Origin: Paludibacteraceae bacterium
Lineage (GTDB): Bacteria > Bacteroidota > Bacteroidia > Bacteroidales > Paludibacteraceae
Assembly: GCA_024401535.1 (NCBI GenBank)
Contig: JAKSKX010000014.1
Location: 1-64,000, forward strand
Length of the DNA: 64,000 bases
Reading direction: 5' to 3'
In this document: piece after piece, positions 44,473-52,562 of the stretch
Position numbering within the stretch: the first letter of the stretch is position 1
Layout: every line of letters starts with the position of its first letter
Position numbers and translations under genes: made by a program
Notes under the pieces: generated by a model
Databases searched by the model: none
What the model was told of the DNA's origin: nothing
What the model saw: the letters and a program-made list of their open reading frames with translations, nothing else

Positions 44473-45309
44473 TTATATTTCCACTTCGCCTTCGAATACG
44501 GTAGTTGCCCCACCGGTCATATAGACGTGATTGTCGCTCTCTCTCCATTCGATTGTCAAGTCACCTCCACGCAAGTGAACGGTAACTGTTCTGTCAGTCA
44601 AACCATTTAGAACACCTGCAACGCCTACGCCGCAAGCACCTGTGCCACAAGCCATAGTCTCACCTGCCCCACGTTCCCAAACACGCATCTTGACTTCCTT
44701 TCTGCTTATCACCTCGACGAACTCAGTGTTAGTTTTGCGAGGGAATGCAGAATGACACTCGTACGAAGGTCCTATCTTTTCAAGATCTAGTGAATCTATA
44801 CCTGTTGTGAATATAACCGAATGAGGGTTTCCCATACTCACGCAAGTTGTCAAAACCTTCTTGCCAAGCACCTCTATCTCCTGAGCCACAACCTTGCCCT
44901 TGTCAAAGATTGTCGGGATATTCAAGCCTTTCAATATAGGTTCACCCATATCCACAGTAACAGTCTCGACCTTACCGTCTGCACCTAGGTGGACATTCAG
45001 AACCTTAGTTCCAGCCAAAGTTTCGAGAGTGAAGCTAGTCTTTTTAGTCAGACCTTTGTCATAAACAAACTTAGCCACACATCGTGAAGCGTTACCACAC
45101 ATCTCAGCCTCGGAACCGTCCGAGTTGAACATACGCATACGGAAATCACATTTCTCGCTAGGCATAATCAAGACTAGTCCGTCAGAACCTATACCTGTGT
45201 GTCTGTCACTAAGTTTTATAGCAACATTCGAAATGTCCTCTATTTTTTCTTTCGAAGCATCTACATAGATGTAGTCGTTCGATATCCCGTGCATTTTTGT
45301 GAATCTCAT
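44473..45309 (-). CDS. dapF: Diaminopimelate epimerase
   Basis: 278 residues. DapF interconverts LL- and meso-diaminopimelate using two cysteines as acid and base: Cys71 in EMCGNASRC and Cys221 in MACGTGACG. Other family marks are [14 protein letters not shown] at the N-terminus, [35 protein letters not shown] and [10 protein letters not shown]. Both halves of the pseudo-symmetric fold are present and length is normal. It is transcribed first and dapL follows, so substrate made by DapL is used by its upstream neighbour's product. Confidence 0.97.
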   Translation of the reverse strand: MRFTKMHGISNDYIYVDASKEKIEDISNVAIKLSDRHTGIGSDGLVLIMPSEKCDFRMRMFNSDGSEAEMCGNASRCVAKFVYDKGLTKKTSFTLETLAGTKVLNVHLGADGKVETVTVDMGEPILKGLNIPTIFDKGKVVAQEIEVLGKKVLTTCVSMGNPHSVIFTTGIDSLDLEKIGPSYECHSAFPRKTNTEFVEVISRKEVKMRVWERGAGETMACGTGACGVGVAGVLNGLTDRTVTVHLRGGDLTIEWRESDNHVYMTGGATTVFEGEVEI

Positions 45310-45350
45310 ACGCTATACCTCGATTCTGTGTTAATTTAGTTTTGACTTTG

Positions 45351-45358
45351 CAAAGGTA
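45351..45358 (-). promoter_or_regulatory. Probable -7 element for dapF-dapL
   Basis: TACCTTTG on the minus strand, 42 bp before the dapF start. No clear -33. Confidence 0.5.
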
Positions 45359-45525
45359 TAGCATTTGGGAAAGTTAAACGGGAAAGAATAAAAGTTTGAA
45401 AGCAAATCTTTAAGTTTAATTACATTTAAACAAAATAAACATATCAAAACATATAAATCAAAAGAATAAACAGATATTTTGCTTACAATCTATAAGCAAG
45501 AACACCATTCCCAACTATAACGACA

Positions 45526-45564
45526 CAAAATAAAAAACGGGATAAAGTATTTCTACCTTATCCC
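45526..45564 (-). terminator. Terminator of sRNA copy 2
   Basis: Minus-strand stem GGGATAAGGTA / TACTTTATCCC with a GAAA tetraloop (one G-U pair), followed by GTTTTTTATTTT. Confidence 0.93.
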
Positions 45565-45660
45565 ATTTTTCAACTACAACTTTCATTGCAGTACAAAAGG
45601 ATTTAATATTAGGACTAAACTACAAAAGAAACTCCGTTTCACAACGCAATGTCTTTACGC
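45530..45660 (-). ncRNA. Candidate sigma-54-dependent small RNA, copy 2
   Basis: About 130 nt, in the 463-bp gap between tex and dapF. The order matches copy 1: sigma-54 promoter, 5' hairpin region with TTGTGAA (45638-45644, minus), a conserved block at 45588-45622 (TAGTTTAGTCCTAATATTA, then AATCC, T-run, GTACTGCA), and an intrinsic terminator. Hairpin arms and the terminator differ from copy 1 while the block and loop are kept, which is the pattern expected of an RNA family. A 23-codon frame overlaps the 3' part (ATG followed by AAAGTTGTA) but is absent from copy 1. Its downstream end lies ~220 nt before dapF. Confidence 0.72.
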
Positions 45661-45670
45661 TTATTATAGT

Positions 45671-45686
45671 TGCAAAAAGCGTGCCA
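45671..45686 (-). promoter_or_regulatory. Sigma-54 promoter, copy 2
   Basis: TGGCACG-N4-TTGCA on the minus strand, identical to the promoter at 24941 in all conserved positions, with flanking GTTTGGCACGCT also shared. TSS predicted near 45660. Confidence 0.88.
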
Positions 45687-45772
45687 AACATTACAAAAGA
45701 AGCGAACTAATATCAAAAAAGTTTATATTTTATTGTATTTCAACCTAATAACAATCACTTCAACAATATAAA

Positions 45773-47905
45773 CTATTCAATTGCTAGCGATATTCGGCCT
45801 GTTTTAGCATCGACATCTACAACTTTCACTTCTATCTGCTGTCCTACATGATACAAAGTTGTCGGATCAGTCCCTCTTTTGCAGTTCATTTGCGAGACAT
45901 GCAGAAGTCCATCCTTATGAACTCCAATATTAACGAAAGCTCCGAAGTTAGTGACATTCGACACAATTCCCGGCACAACCATACCTTCTCTGAGATCTGA
46001 CACCTCATGAACATCTGCGAACGAGAACTGTTTAAGAGGCTGACGAACATCTAGTCCGGGCTTGTCCAACTCATTCATTATATCTTTAAGGGTTGGAATA
46101 CCTACAGAATCGGAAACATACTTGTTTATGTCAATATTCTTTCGTTTGGAAGAGTCTGCGATAAGTTCCGCAACGGATGACTTGGAATCTTTTGCCATCT
46201 TCTCTACAATCTTATAGCTTTCGGGATGAACAGCCGTATTGTCAAGAGGATTTTCCGCACCTCTAATCCTCAAGAATCCGGCGCACTGCTCATAGGCTCT
46301 TGCGCCAAGACGTGGAACTTTCTTCAGCTCCGCACGGGACTTGAACATTCCATTCTCAGTTCTATAGTTCACAATAGCCTGGGCCAATGCTGGGCCAAGA
46401 CCAGACACATAGGAAAGAAGGTGTTTGCTCGCAGTGTTCAAATTCACTCCAACCATGTTCACAGCACTCTCAACCACCCTGTCTAGCGAATCCTTGAGCT
46501 TCTTTTGATCGACATCATGCTGATACTGGCCGACACCTATGCTCTTGGGATCTATTTTCACAAGCTCAGCCAAAGGATCTTGAAGTCTTCGGCCTATAGA
46601 CACCGCTCCTCTGACTGTAACGTCTTCGTTCGGGAATTCCTCCCTAGCTGTCTCACTTGCCGAATAGATTGACGCACCGCTCTCGCTGACAACATAAACC
46701 TCCACATTGTCAAGTTTTGCTTTCCTTAAAGCATTGCGCACAAACTGTTCAGTTTCTCTGCTCGCAGTTCCGTCTCCGATAGATATTGCCTCTGTCTTAT
46801 ACTTTGCAATCAAGTCAAGAAGTTTGACCTCCGCATCTGCAGTCTTAGACACCGGCGGATGAGGGAACACGACGTCATGGCAGAGCATATCGCCATTCTT
46901 ACCAAGACACACAACCTTGCATCCGGTTCTGAATCCTGGGTCAAGAGCTATTACATTCTTTTCCCCCAACGGAGACGACAGCAGAACCTGTTTCAAGTTC
47001 TTTGCAAACACATCTATTGCCACTTCATCGGCTTTCTCCTTGCTTAGATTTGCAAACTCTGTCTCTATGGCAGGGGTTACATAATCCTTGTACGCGGACT
47101 TGACAGCTTCGCCCACAAGGGAGTTAGACTCCGAGAACTGACCTTTCACAAACAAGTCCTCAATACTCTCCAGACACCTCTCGTCCTCGCATTCAACCTT
47201 GACCTTCAGGAATCCCTCTCGTTCGCCTCTGCGCATTGCAAGAAGCCTGTGCGAACTGCATCGTGACAAAGGCTCGGAATTGTCGAAATAGTCCTTGTAC
47301 TTTATTGCGTCCGACTCGTCCTTCTTCTTTTTGTCAACCTTAGACGTTATTACTGCGCCTCGACGGAAAGAGTTGCGCACACGATTTCGCACCCTTACAT
47401 CCTCGCTTATCCACTCTACGATAATATCCTTTGCTCCAGATATGGAAGCCTCAACATCGTCGCCAAACTTTGCGGCAAGAGTTTCCAGCATAGCATTGCT
47501 TGACTGCGCCATTATCATCTTAGCTAGAGGTTCAAGCCCCATAGCTCGAGCCTTCTCAGCCTTTGTCTGTCTCTTGGGTTTGTACGGCAGATACAGGTCC
47601 TCTAGTTCCGTCATTGTTTGTGCATCGTTTATCCGCTTCAACAGTTCCGGTGTTAGTTTTCCCTGCGACTCTATCTGCTTGGCTATAGCATCTCGGCGCT
47701 TCTCAATCTCCTGAAGCTCCTTGTATAGTTTGTCTATTTCACCAATCTCCACTTCGTTCATGCCGCCAGTCCTCTCCTTTCTGTATCGACTGATGAATGG
47801 GATTGTGCATCCGTCATTAAAAAGTTCAAGTGTATTCTTCACGTTCTCTGCTCTCAGATTTAATTCTCTGGCTATTCGTGAAGCAAAATCCATGATGTTT
47901 TCCAT
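45773..47905 (-). CDS. tex: Tex-like RNA-binding transcription accessory protein
   Basis: 710 residues from ATG 47905; ATG 47893 is also possible, and the upstream extension to 47941 overlaps a terminator hairpin. Tex is a conserved nucleic-acid-binding protein involved in transcript handling. In order: N-terminal helical region with TIPFISRYRKERTGG; a YqgF/RNase H-like domain (VIALDPGFRTGCK, ISIGDGTASRET); helix-hairpin-helix motifs (LLSYVSGLGPALAQAIVNYR, FKSRAELKKVPRLGARAYEQCAGFLRI in parts); and a C-terminal S1 domain (GMVVPGIVSNVTNFGAFVNIG). Length and order are as expected. It follows gyrB on the same strand. Confidence 0.94.
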   Translation of the reverse strand: MENIMDFASRIARELNLRAENVKNTLELFNDGCTIPFISRYRKERTGGMNEVEIGEIDKLYKELQEIEKRRDAIAKQIESQGKLTPELLKRINDAQTMTELEDLYLPYKPKRQTKAEKARAMGLEPLAKMIMAQSSNAMLETLAAKFGDDVEASISGAKDIIVEWISEDVRVRNRVRNSFRRGAVITSKVDKKKKDESDAIKYKDYFDNSEPLSRCSSHRLLAMRRGEREGFLKVKVECEDERCLESIEDLFVKGQFSESNSLVGEAVKSAYKDYVTPAIETEFANLSKEKADEVAIDVFAKNLKQVLLSSPLGEKNVIALDPGFRTGCKVVCLGKNGDMLCHDVVFPHPPVSKTADAEVKLLDLIAKYKTEAISIGDGTASRETEQFVRNALRKAKLDNVEVYVVSESGASIYSASETAREEFPNEDVTVRGAVSIGRRLQDPLAELVKIDPKSIGVGQYQHDVDQKKLKDSLDRVVESAVNMVGVNLNTASKHLLSYVSGLGPALAQAIVNYRTENGMFKSRAELKKVPRLGARAYEQCAGFLRIRGAENPLDNTAVHPESYKIVEKMAKDSKSSVAELIADSSKRKNIDINKYVSDSVGIPTLKDIMNELDKPGLDVRQPLKQFSFADVHEVSDLREGMVVPGIVSNVTNFGAFVNIGVHKDGLLHVSQMNCKRGTDPTTLYHVGQQIEVKVVDVDAKTGRISLAIE

Positions 47906-47921
47906 TTCGGCACTAATTAAG

Positions 47922-47956
47922 GTAAAAACAAAGAGAGCCACAAATGCAGCTCTCTT
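47922..47956 (-). terminator. Terminator after gyrB
   Basis: Minus-strand stem AAGAGAGC / GCTCTCTT with a 10-nt loop, followed by TTGTTTTT, 25 bp past the gyrB stop. Confidence 0.75.
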
Positions 47957-47980
47957 GTTAAAAGTATAGTAATTGTCAAA

Positions 47981-49933
47981 TTATGCGTCAATCTCTGCAT
48001 ATACTGCATTTTCTTCGATAAACTTACGGCGAGGAGCAACATCATCTCCCATAAGGATAGAGAATGTCATATCTGCCTCGGTAAAGTCCTCGAGAGTTAC
48101 CTGCTTCAAGGTACGTTTGTCCGGATCCATTGTTGTTTCCTTCAACTGTACTTCGCTCATCTCTCCAAGTCCCTTGTATCGCTGAATCTTGATTCCTGTC
48201 TCGCTTCCTCCACCATACTGCATGATGAACTTGTCACGCTGATTGTCATCCCAGCAATACTCCTCTACCTTACCCTTCGAGCATTTGTAAAGCGGAGCCA
48301 TCGCAATATACACATAGCCCTTCTCTATAAGCTCTCTCATTCTGCGGAAGAAGAAAGTCAAAATCAAAGTGTCGATATGCGAACCATCGACATCGGCATC
48401 GGTCATGATGATAATCTTATGATAACGAAGCTTAGACAGATTCAATGCCTTTGGATCTTCCTCTGTACCGATGGTTACACCAAGAGCAGTATAGATGTTT
48501 CTGATTTCCTCGCTGTCAAGCACTCTGTGGTCGGCGGCCTTCTCTACGTTCAAAATCTTACCTCTCAAAGGAAGAATAGCCTGGAAATGACGGTCACGTC
48601 CCTGCTTTGCAGTACCACCGGCAGAGTCTCCCTCGACAAGGAACAACTCACATTTCTCAGGATCTTTGTCCGAGCAGTCGGCAAGTTTTCCAGGAAGTCC
48701 AGCACCAGAAAGAGGATTCTTTCTCAACACCATCTTACGGGCGTTAGCGGCAGCGATACGAGCCTTTGCGGCAAGAACCACCTTGTCGATGATTAGCTGT
48801 GCCTGCTTAGGATTTTCCTCTAGGTATGCCTCTAGAGCTTCTGCAACAGCCTTGTCAACGACACCTTGAACTTCGCCGTTACCAAGTTTTGTCTTGGTCT
48901 GACCTTCGAACTGAGGCTCAGCAACCTTAACCGAAATTACGGCAGTAAGTCCCTCTCGGAAGTCCTCTGGGTTGATTTCAACCTTTGCCTTCTCAAGAAT
49001 CTTCTTGTCATCAGCGTACTTCTTTAGAGTACGAGTCAAGGCACGACGGAAACCGTTAACGTGTGTTCCGTGCTCTATTGTGTTGATATTGTTTACATAC
49101 GAAGTAAGGCTCTCGTTCGAAGTAGTATTGTATGTCATGGCAATCTCGACAGGTGTTCCATACTTGTCAGTATTGATATGGATAACCTCGGGAACAAGAC
49201 GCTCCTTTGCTCTCTCGATATATTCTACGAACTCACAGAGTCCCTTCTCTGAATAGAAAAGCTCCTTCTTGAACTCACCATTCTCCAAAGTCTCTCTCTT
49301 GTCAGTCAAAGAGATGCGGATTCCGGCATTCAAGTAAGCCAATTCACGAAGTCTGTGGGACAAAGTCTCGAACTTATATTCTGTTTCAGTAAAGATTGTT
49401 CCGTCCGGGTGGAAAGTCACACTTGTACCAGTACCCTCGGCAGGTCCCATCTCCTTGACAGGGAAGGCAGGTTTACCCTTGCTGTACTCCTGCATATACA
49501 GTTTGCCACCACGCTTAACCTCTACATGCAAGAAGTCTGAAAGAGCGTTCACACAGGAAACACCCACACCGTGAAGTCCTCCGGAAACCTTGTATGTGTC
49601 CTTGTTGAACTTACCTCCGGCATGAAGTACGGTTAGAACAACCTCCAACGCTGAGCGCTTCTCCTTAGGATGCATATCGACTGGGATACCACGACCATCA
49701 TCGACTACGGTGATCGAGTTATCCTCGTTGACAAACACATCTATATTGTGACAATAACCAGCAAGAGCCTCATCAATAGAGTTATCCACAACCTCGTTAA
49801 CCAAATGATGCAATCCCTTCGGACCGATATCACCGATATACATCGCAGGACGCTTTCTTACTGCCTCCAGACCTTCAAGCACCTGGATACTACTACCTGA
49901 GTATTCCTCTTCTGTTTTATTTTCTGCGCTCAT
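47981..49933 (-). CDS. gyrB: DNA gyrase subunit B
   Basis: 650 residues. GyrB is the ATPase subunit that drives negative supercoiling. The GHKL ATPase domain shows VRKRPAMYIGDIGPKGLHHLVNEVVDNSIDEA, read in parts, then DDGRGIPV, LHAGGKF and GGLHGVGVS (ATP lid). The transducer domain follows, then the Toprim domain with LVEGDSAGGTAKQGRDR and IIIMTDADVDGSHI, ending in IQRYKGLGEM and DPDKRTL. This short form lacks the ~170-residue insert of E. coli, as in Bacteroidetes. GyrB rather than ParE is supported by the KLxxQRY-type end and by the free-standing parC elsewhere in the window. Confidence 0.95.
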   Translation of the reverse strand: MSAENKTEEEYSGSSIQVLEGLEAVRKRPAMYIGDIGPKGLHHLVNEVVDNSIDEALAGYCHNIDVFVNEDNSITVVDDGRGIPVDMHPKEKRSALEVVLTVLHAGGKFNKDTYKVSGGLHGVGVSCVNALSDFLHVEVKRGGKLYMQEYSKGKPAFPVKEMGPAEGTGTSVTFHPDGTIFTETEYKFETLSHRLRELAYLNAGIRISLTDKRETLENGEFKKELFYSEKGLCEFVEYIERAKERLVPEVIHINTDKYGTPVEIAMTYNTTSNESLTSYVNNINTIEHGTHVNGFRRALTRTLKKYADDKKILEKAKVEINPEDFREGLTAVISVKVAEPQFEGQTKTKLGNGEVQGVVDKAVAEALEAYLEENPKQAQLIIDKVVLAAKARIAAANARKMVLRKNPLSGAGLPGKLADCSDKDPEKCELFLVEGDSAGGTAKQGRDRHFQAILPLRGKILNVEKAADHRVLDSEEIRNIYTALGVTIGTEEDPKALNLSKLRYHKIIIMTDADVDGSHIDTLILTFFFRRMRELIEKGYVYIAMAPLYKCSKGKVEEYCWDDNQRDKFIMQYGGGSETGIKIQRYKGLGEMSEVQLKETTMDPDKRTLKQVTLEDFTEADMTFSILMGDDVAPRRKFIEENAVYAEIDA

Positions 49934-49991
49934 TATATAATATAGTATGATTACTAACTCTTTTAGAACACCTGTGCAGTGTTACAACACG

Positions 49992-49999
49992 CAAAGATA
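49992..49999 (-). promoter_or_regulatory. Probable -7 element (gyrB)
   Basis: TATCTTTG on the minus strand, 59 bp before the start. Confidence 0.55.
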
Positions 50000-50496
50000 A
50001 TAAAAAAATTAATACAATGCCATTTTTTCCGAAAAATTGAATTTAACGATAAATAAGAAACTCACTATAGGCACATAAGGAATAGTACATGAAGGGCAAA
50101 AAAGCCACACAAACGACTTTTTTAACCAAATACTCACAAACAGCCAAGCCGCAAGCTCTTTTTTCGAACATATCGAGAGACTTGCCGCAACTAAAAACCG
50201 CATTTGTTTTTTCAATCAACCGCACAAGCAAACCACAACTTTCACGGAGAACTCAGAACTACCTCCGTTCAAAAAATATCCAGTAATTTTCATCCGGCAA
50301 AACACCGAAAGAGAAAACACAAGAGTAAAATCTCTGCACATAACAGCATTCATCGAAATGTAAACTGCAAAGTCCCAAAACATCTTTCCACAAACAAAAC
50401 AACAAAAAATGCCAATTCAAGCAAAGGAAACACTTCAGCAAAAGAACTAGAAAATCAACACTTTAGAAACATTTTCTAAAAAAAGTTCACAAAACA
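50000..50496. other. Intergenic stretch without a supported gene
   Basis: About 500 bp of AT-rich DNA between the gyrB promoter and the tRNA promoter. Several open frames of 60-90 codons exist on both strands, but they lack good starts, family matches or promoters. A short hairpin ACGGAG / CTCCGT spans 50234-50267. Confidence 0.6.
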
Positions 50497-50528
50497 TTTG
50501 GTCAGTAAACTCAAAAGCACTAATTTTG
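50497..50528 (+). promoter_or_regulatory. Bacteroidota promoter for the tRNA cluster
   Basis: TTTG (50497-50500), 20 bp, TAATTTTG (50521-50528), 37 bp before tRNA-Asp. Confidence 0.85.
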
Positions 50529-50565
50529 CATCGCAATCAAGAAAAAGAGGTTGCAAAAACATAAT

Positions 50566-50639
50566 GGTGTGGTAGTTCAGCTGGTTAGAATACATGCCTG
50601 TCACGCATGGGGTCGCGGGTTCGAGTCCCGTCCATACCG
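50566..50639 (+). tRNA. tRNA-Asp (GTC)
   Basis: 74 nt; anticodon loop CTGTCAC (GTC), acceptor GGTGTGG / CCATACC with one G-U pair, D-arm GTTCAGCTGGTTAGAAT and T-arm CGCGGGTTCGAGTCCCG. CCA is not encoded. Confidence 0.97.
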
Positions 50640-50644
50640 CAAGA

Positions 50645-50677
50645 AAGACGCACGGTGATTTACTGCGCGTCTTTTTG
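50645..50677 (+). terminator. Terminator-like hairpin after tRNA-Asp
   Basis: Stem AAGACGC / GCGTCTT followed by TTTTG. It lies between tRNA-Asp and tRNA-Thr, so read-through would be needed for one transcript, or tRNA-Thr has its own promoter. Confidence 0.7.
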
Positions 50678-50705
50678 TTATAAGAAAACGGAGGCTATCA
50701 GACTT

Positions 50706-50778
50706 GCCGATGTGGCTCAGTTGGTAGAGCGTCGCATTCGTAATGCGCAGGTCACGAGTTCGAGTCTCGTCATCGGCT
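50706..50778 (+). tRNA. tRNA-Thr (CGT)
   Basis: 73 nt; anticodon loop TTCGTAA (CGT), stem CGCAT / ATGCG, acceptor GCCGATG / CATCGGC, standard D and T arms. A T-run (CTCCTTTTTTA) follows directly. Confidence 0.97.
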
Positions 50779-50878
50779 CTCCTTTTTTATTTAATTTTTA
50801 TTTTGTTCTCCTCTGTTTCATTCGTGATGAAAGGCAGGGGATTTTTTAGCGAAAGCGGGTAATTTGATTATAATGGTT

Positions 50879-50950
50879 GGCTTCGTAGTTCAACGGATAG
50901 AATACGAGTTTCCTAAACTTTAGATCCGGGTTCGATTCCCGGCGAGGCTA
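50879..50950 (+). tRNA. tRNA-Arg (CCT)
   Basis: 72 nt; anticodon loop TTCCTAA (CCT), T-arm CCGGGTTCGATTCCCGG, D-arm GTTCAACGGATAGAAT, acceptor GGCTTCG / CGAGGCT with two G-U pairs. Confidence 0.93.
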
Positions 50951-50958
50951 CACAAGGC

Positions 50959-50997
50959 AAAGGCTTGCGAACCAACAAACGGATTGCAAGCCTTTTT
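50959..50997 (+). terminator. Terminator after tRNA-Arg
   Basis: Stem AAAGGCTTGC / GCAAGCCTTT with a 17-nt loop, then TTTATTTTTT. Confidence 0.88.
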
Positions 50998-51015
50998 ATT
51001 TTTTAGGGGACACTC

Positions 51016-51546
51016 ATGAAAGAAAACCACAAGACTGGGAAGGGTTACTTTGACTTGCTGATAAAGAACATGAGCAAGACTAAAACATACTTCATCCTGA
51101 TACACGTAGCAATATTCATCATTGTTTCTTTATTGGCTTTGGGCATTCTGGAAGTATTTCACATTTCTTTCAGCGGAAGTACGAGTATCGATTTGCATTT
51201 GGTTGTAGCTGCCGGCATAGGATTTGTCTCAACCTTGCTGGCGTATGTGCTTCTGAACGATTTAATCATGTTTCTAATAAGCGACAGAACTAATCGGAAC
51301 CTCCTAGAAAATGCAAGCAAAGACGAACTAGCCAACGCGTACTTCATCCTTGGTCTCACAACAGAAGCGACAGATGAAGAAATAGAAGCGACAACGGAAG
51401 AAATTTGCGAAATGCTAAACAAGAAATTTATGGGAGTTGAGAAAGATGACCTTTATGCCAACATCGATTTGGCAGACGACGCTTGCAAACTAATCCTCTC
51501 AAAGAGAGGCAAATGCATCGAACATCAAGCACACCGTCAACTCTAA
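51016..51546 (+). CDS. Membrane protein with degenerate J-like domain
   Basis: 176 residues. Two membrane helices (~25-50 FILIHVAIFIIVSLLALGIL, and ~60-85 VVAAGIGFVSTLLAYVLL) are followed by a soluble part. Residues ~107-170 read ANAYFILGLTTEATDEEIEATTEEICEML and later NIDLADDACKLILSKRGK, which copies the spacing of J-domain helices I, II and III (YxxLG....T..EI...Y), but the catalytic HPD tripeptide is absent. No exact family is recognised. It lies just after the tRNA terminator and 98 bp before the kinase-like gene, with a possible promoter in between, so its link to the downstream cluster is by position only. Confidence 0.6.
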   Translation: MKENHKTGKGYFDLLIKNMSKTKTYFILIHVAIFIIVSLLALGILEVFHISFSGSTSIDLHLVVAAGIGFVSTLLAYVLLNDLIMFLISDRTNRNLLENASKDELANAYFILGLTTEATDEEIEATTEEICEMLNKKFMGVEKDDLYANIDLADDACKLILSKRGKCIEHQAHRQL

Positions 51547-51594
51547 AGCCAAATTTTTATCCATATATATCACCTCACAAACAAGATATTTTTG

Positions 51595-51602
51595 TAAATT
51601 TG
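51595..51602 (+). promoter_or_regulatory. Probable -7 element for the kinase/PqqD/ABC cluster
   Basis: TAAATTTG, 42 bp before the start at 51644. No TTTG at the -33 distance. Confidence 0.45.
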
Positions 51603-51643
51603 CAAGAGGGAATACTTTGAGCATACAAAAGGGGAATATAAAT

Positions 51644-52534
51644 ATGCAATCATATATCTATAACATAGCCGAATGGAAAGTAACAGTTTGTTTCCTTGAG
51701 CCAAATCAGGAAGCAAACATTGAAATGCTTCCATCCTTCCAAAACTTTCGAGTTGCAGAGTCTGACTGCGAGCCGCTGTTCACAATGACAGTGGACCAGT
51801 CCCTTGAACTTGTAAGTAAAGATGACTGCACGTACACTAACACAGAGCAGACTAACAACGGAGACATCAAGGTAAGCAAAACCCAAGACAAAGGCTATCA
51901 GTTCACGATATATGACCTGCACGGAGATATTTGCGCCATGATGCAGAGCAACGACAGCTTCAGCGACTGCAAATGCAGAGTGTATGGCAAAGCAAGCCAA
52001 CGAAGTTTCGGCATGAACAACGCAATGATGCTGGCCTACGCCTTTGCAGGGGCAAGACACAAGACGATTTTGGTTCATGCGTCCGTAATTCGCCACAAAA
52101 ACAAGGGCTACGCTTTTGTAGCACGAAGCGGTACAGGGAAAAGCACACAGACTCAAAACTGGCTTAAAACTATTGAGGACTGCGACTTGTTGAACGATGA
52201 CAACCCGGCTGTCCGTGTCATTAACGGAGAGGCTTGGATATACGGAACTCCCTGGAGCGGCAAAACCCCTTGCTACAAGCAGGAGAAAGCTCTGCTCGCC
52301 GCAGTTACCAAGATAGACCGCAAACCCACAAACTATGTGGAGGAAGTGCCTAAACTTGTCGGATTCAACCATCTGTTGTCTTCTTGTTCGGTTCTTCGCT
52401 GCGACAAAGAGACCTACCTTGGCATATGCGACACAGTCTCTGCGGTTTGTACTGTGGCAGGCAACTACATCCTGCACTGCACAGCCGCCCCGGAAAGCGC
52501 ACTTGTATGCTACAAGGGAATATCAAACAAATAA
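51644..52534 (+). CDS. HPr-kinase-like protein of RiPP-tailoring type
   Basis: 296 residues from ATG 51644, preceded by a GGGGAA run (one of few Shine-Dalgarno-like sites here); an upstream TTG start is less likely. The C-terminal half carries an HprK-type P-loop ARSGTGKST (160-168), preceded by VHASVIRHKNKGYAFV as in that family, and Asp185-Asp186 in LLNDDNPAV, then GTPWSGKTPC. The N-terminal ~110 residues have no recognised fold. HprK-like proteins of this size sit in lasso-peptide and other PqqD-linked clusters, where some phosphorylate a peptide serine, unlike true HprK of sugar regulation. First gene of a four-gene operon; the substrate is not visible. Confidence 0.78.
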   Translation: MQSYIYNIAEWKVTVCFLEPNQEANIEMLPSFQNFRVAESDCEPLFTMTVDQSLELVSKDDCTYTNTEQTNNGDIKVSKTQDKGYQFTIYDLHGDICAMMQSNDSFSDCKCRVYGKASQRSFGMNNAMMLAYAFAGARHKTILVHASVIRHKNKGYAFVARSGTGKSTQTQNWLKTIEDCDLLNDDNPAVRVINGEAWIYGTPWSGKTPCYKQEKALLAAVTKIDRKPTNYVEEVPKLVGFNHLLSSCSVLRCDKETYLGICDTVSAVCTVAGNYILHCTAAPESALVCYKGISNK

Positions 52535-52562
52535 ACTTCACACAGACTAATCATACTGAACT

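Noticed and set aside
45526-45595. 23-codon frame inside sRNA copy 2
   Set aside because: Runs through the terminator and has no counterpart in copy 1.
50268-50287. 19 of 20 bases shared with 11165-11184 (ATTACTGGATA-type sequence on the minus strand)
   Set aside because: A single short AT-rich match without further similarity around it; near chance level for a 64-kb window.
50043-50479. Several 60-90 codon frames on both strands upstream of the tRNAs
   Set aside because: Non-ATG or poorly placed starts, no family resemblance, AT-rich composition and mutual overlap.
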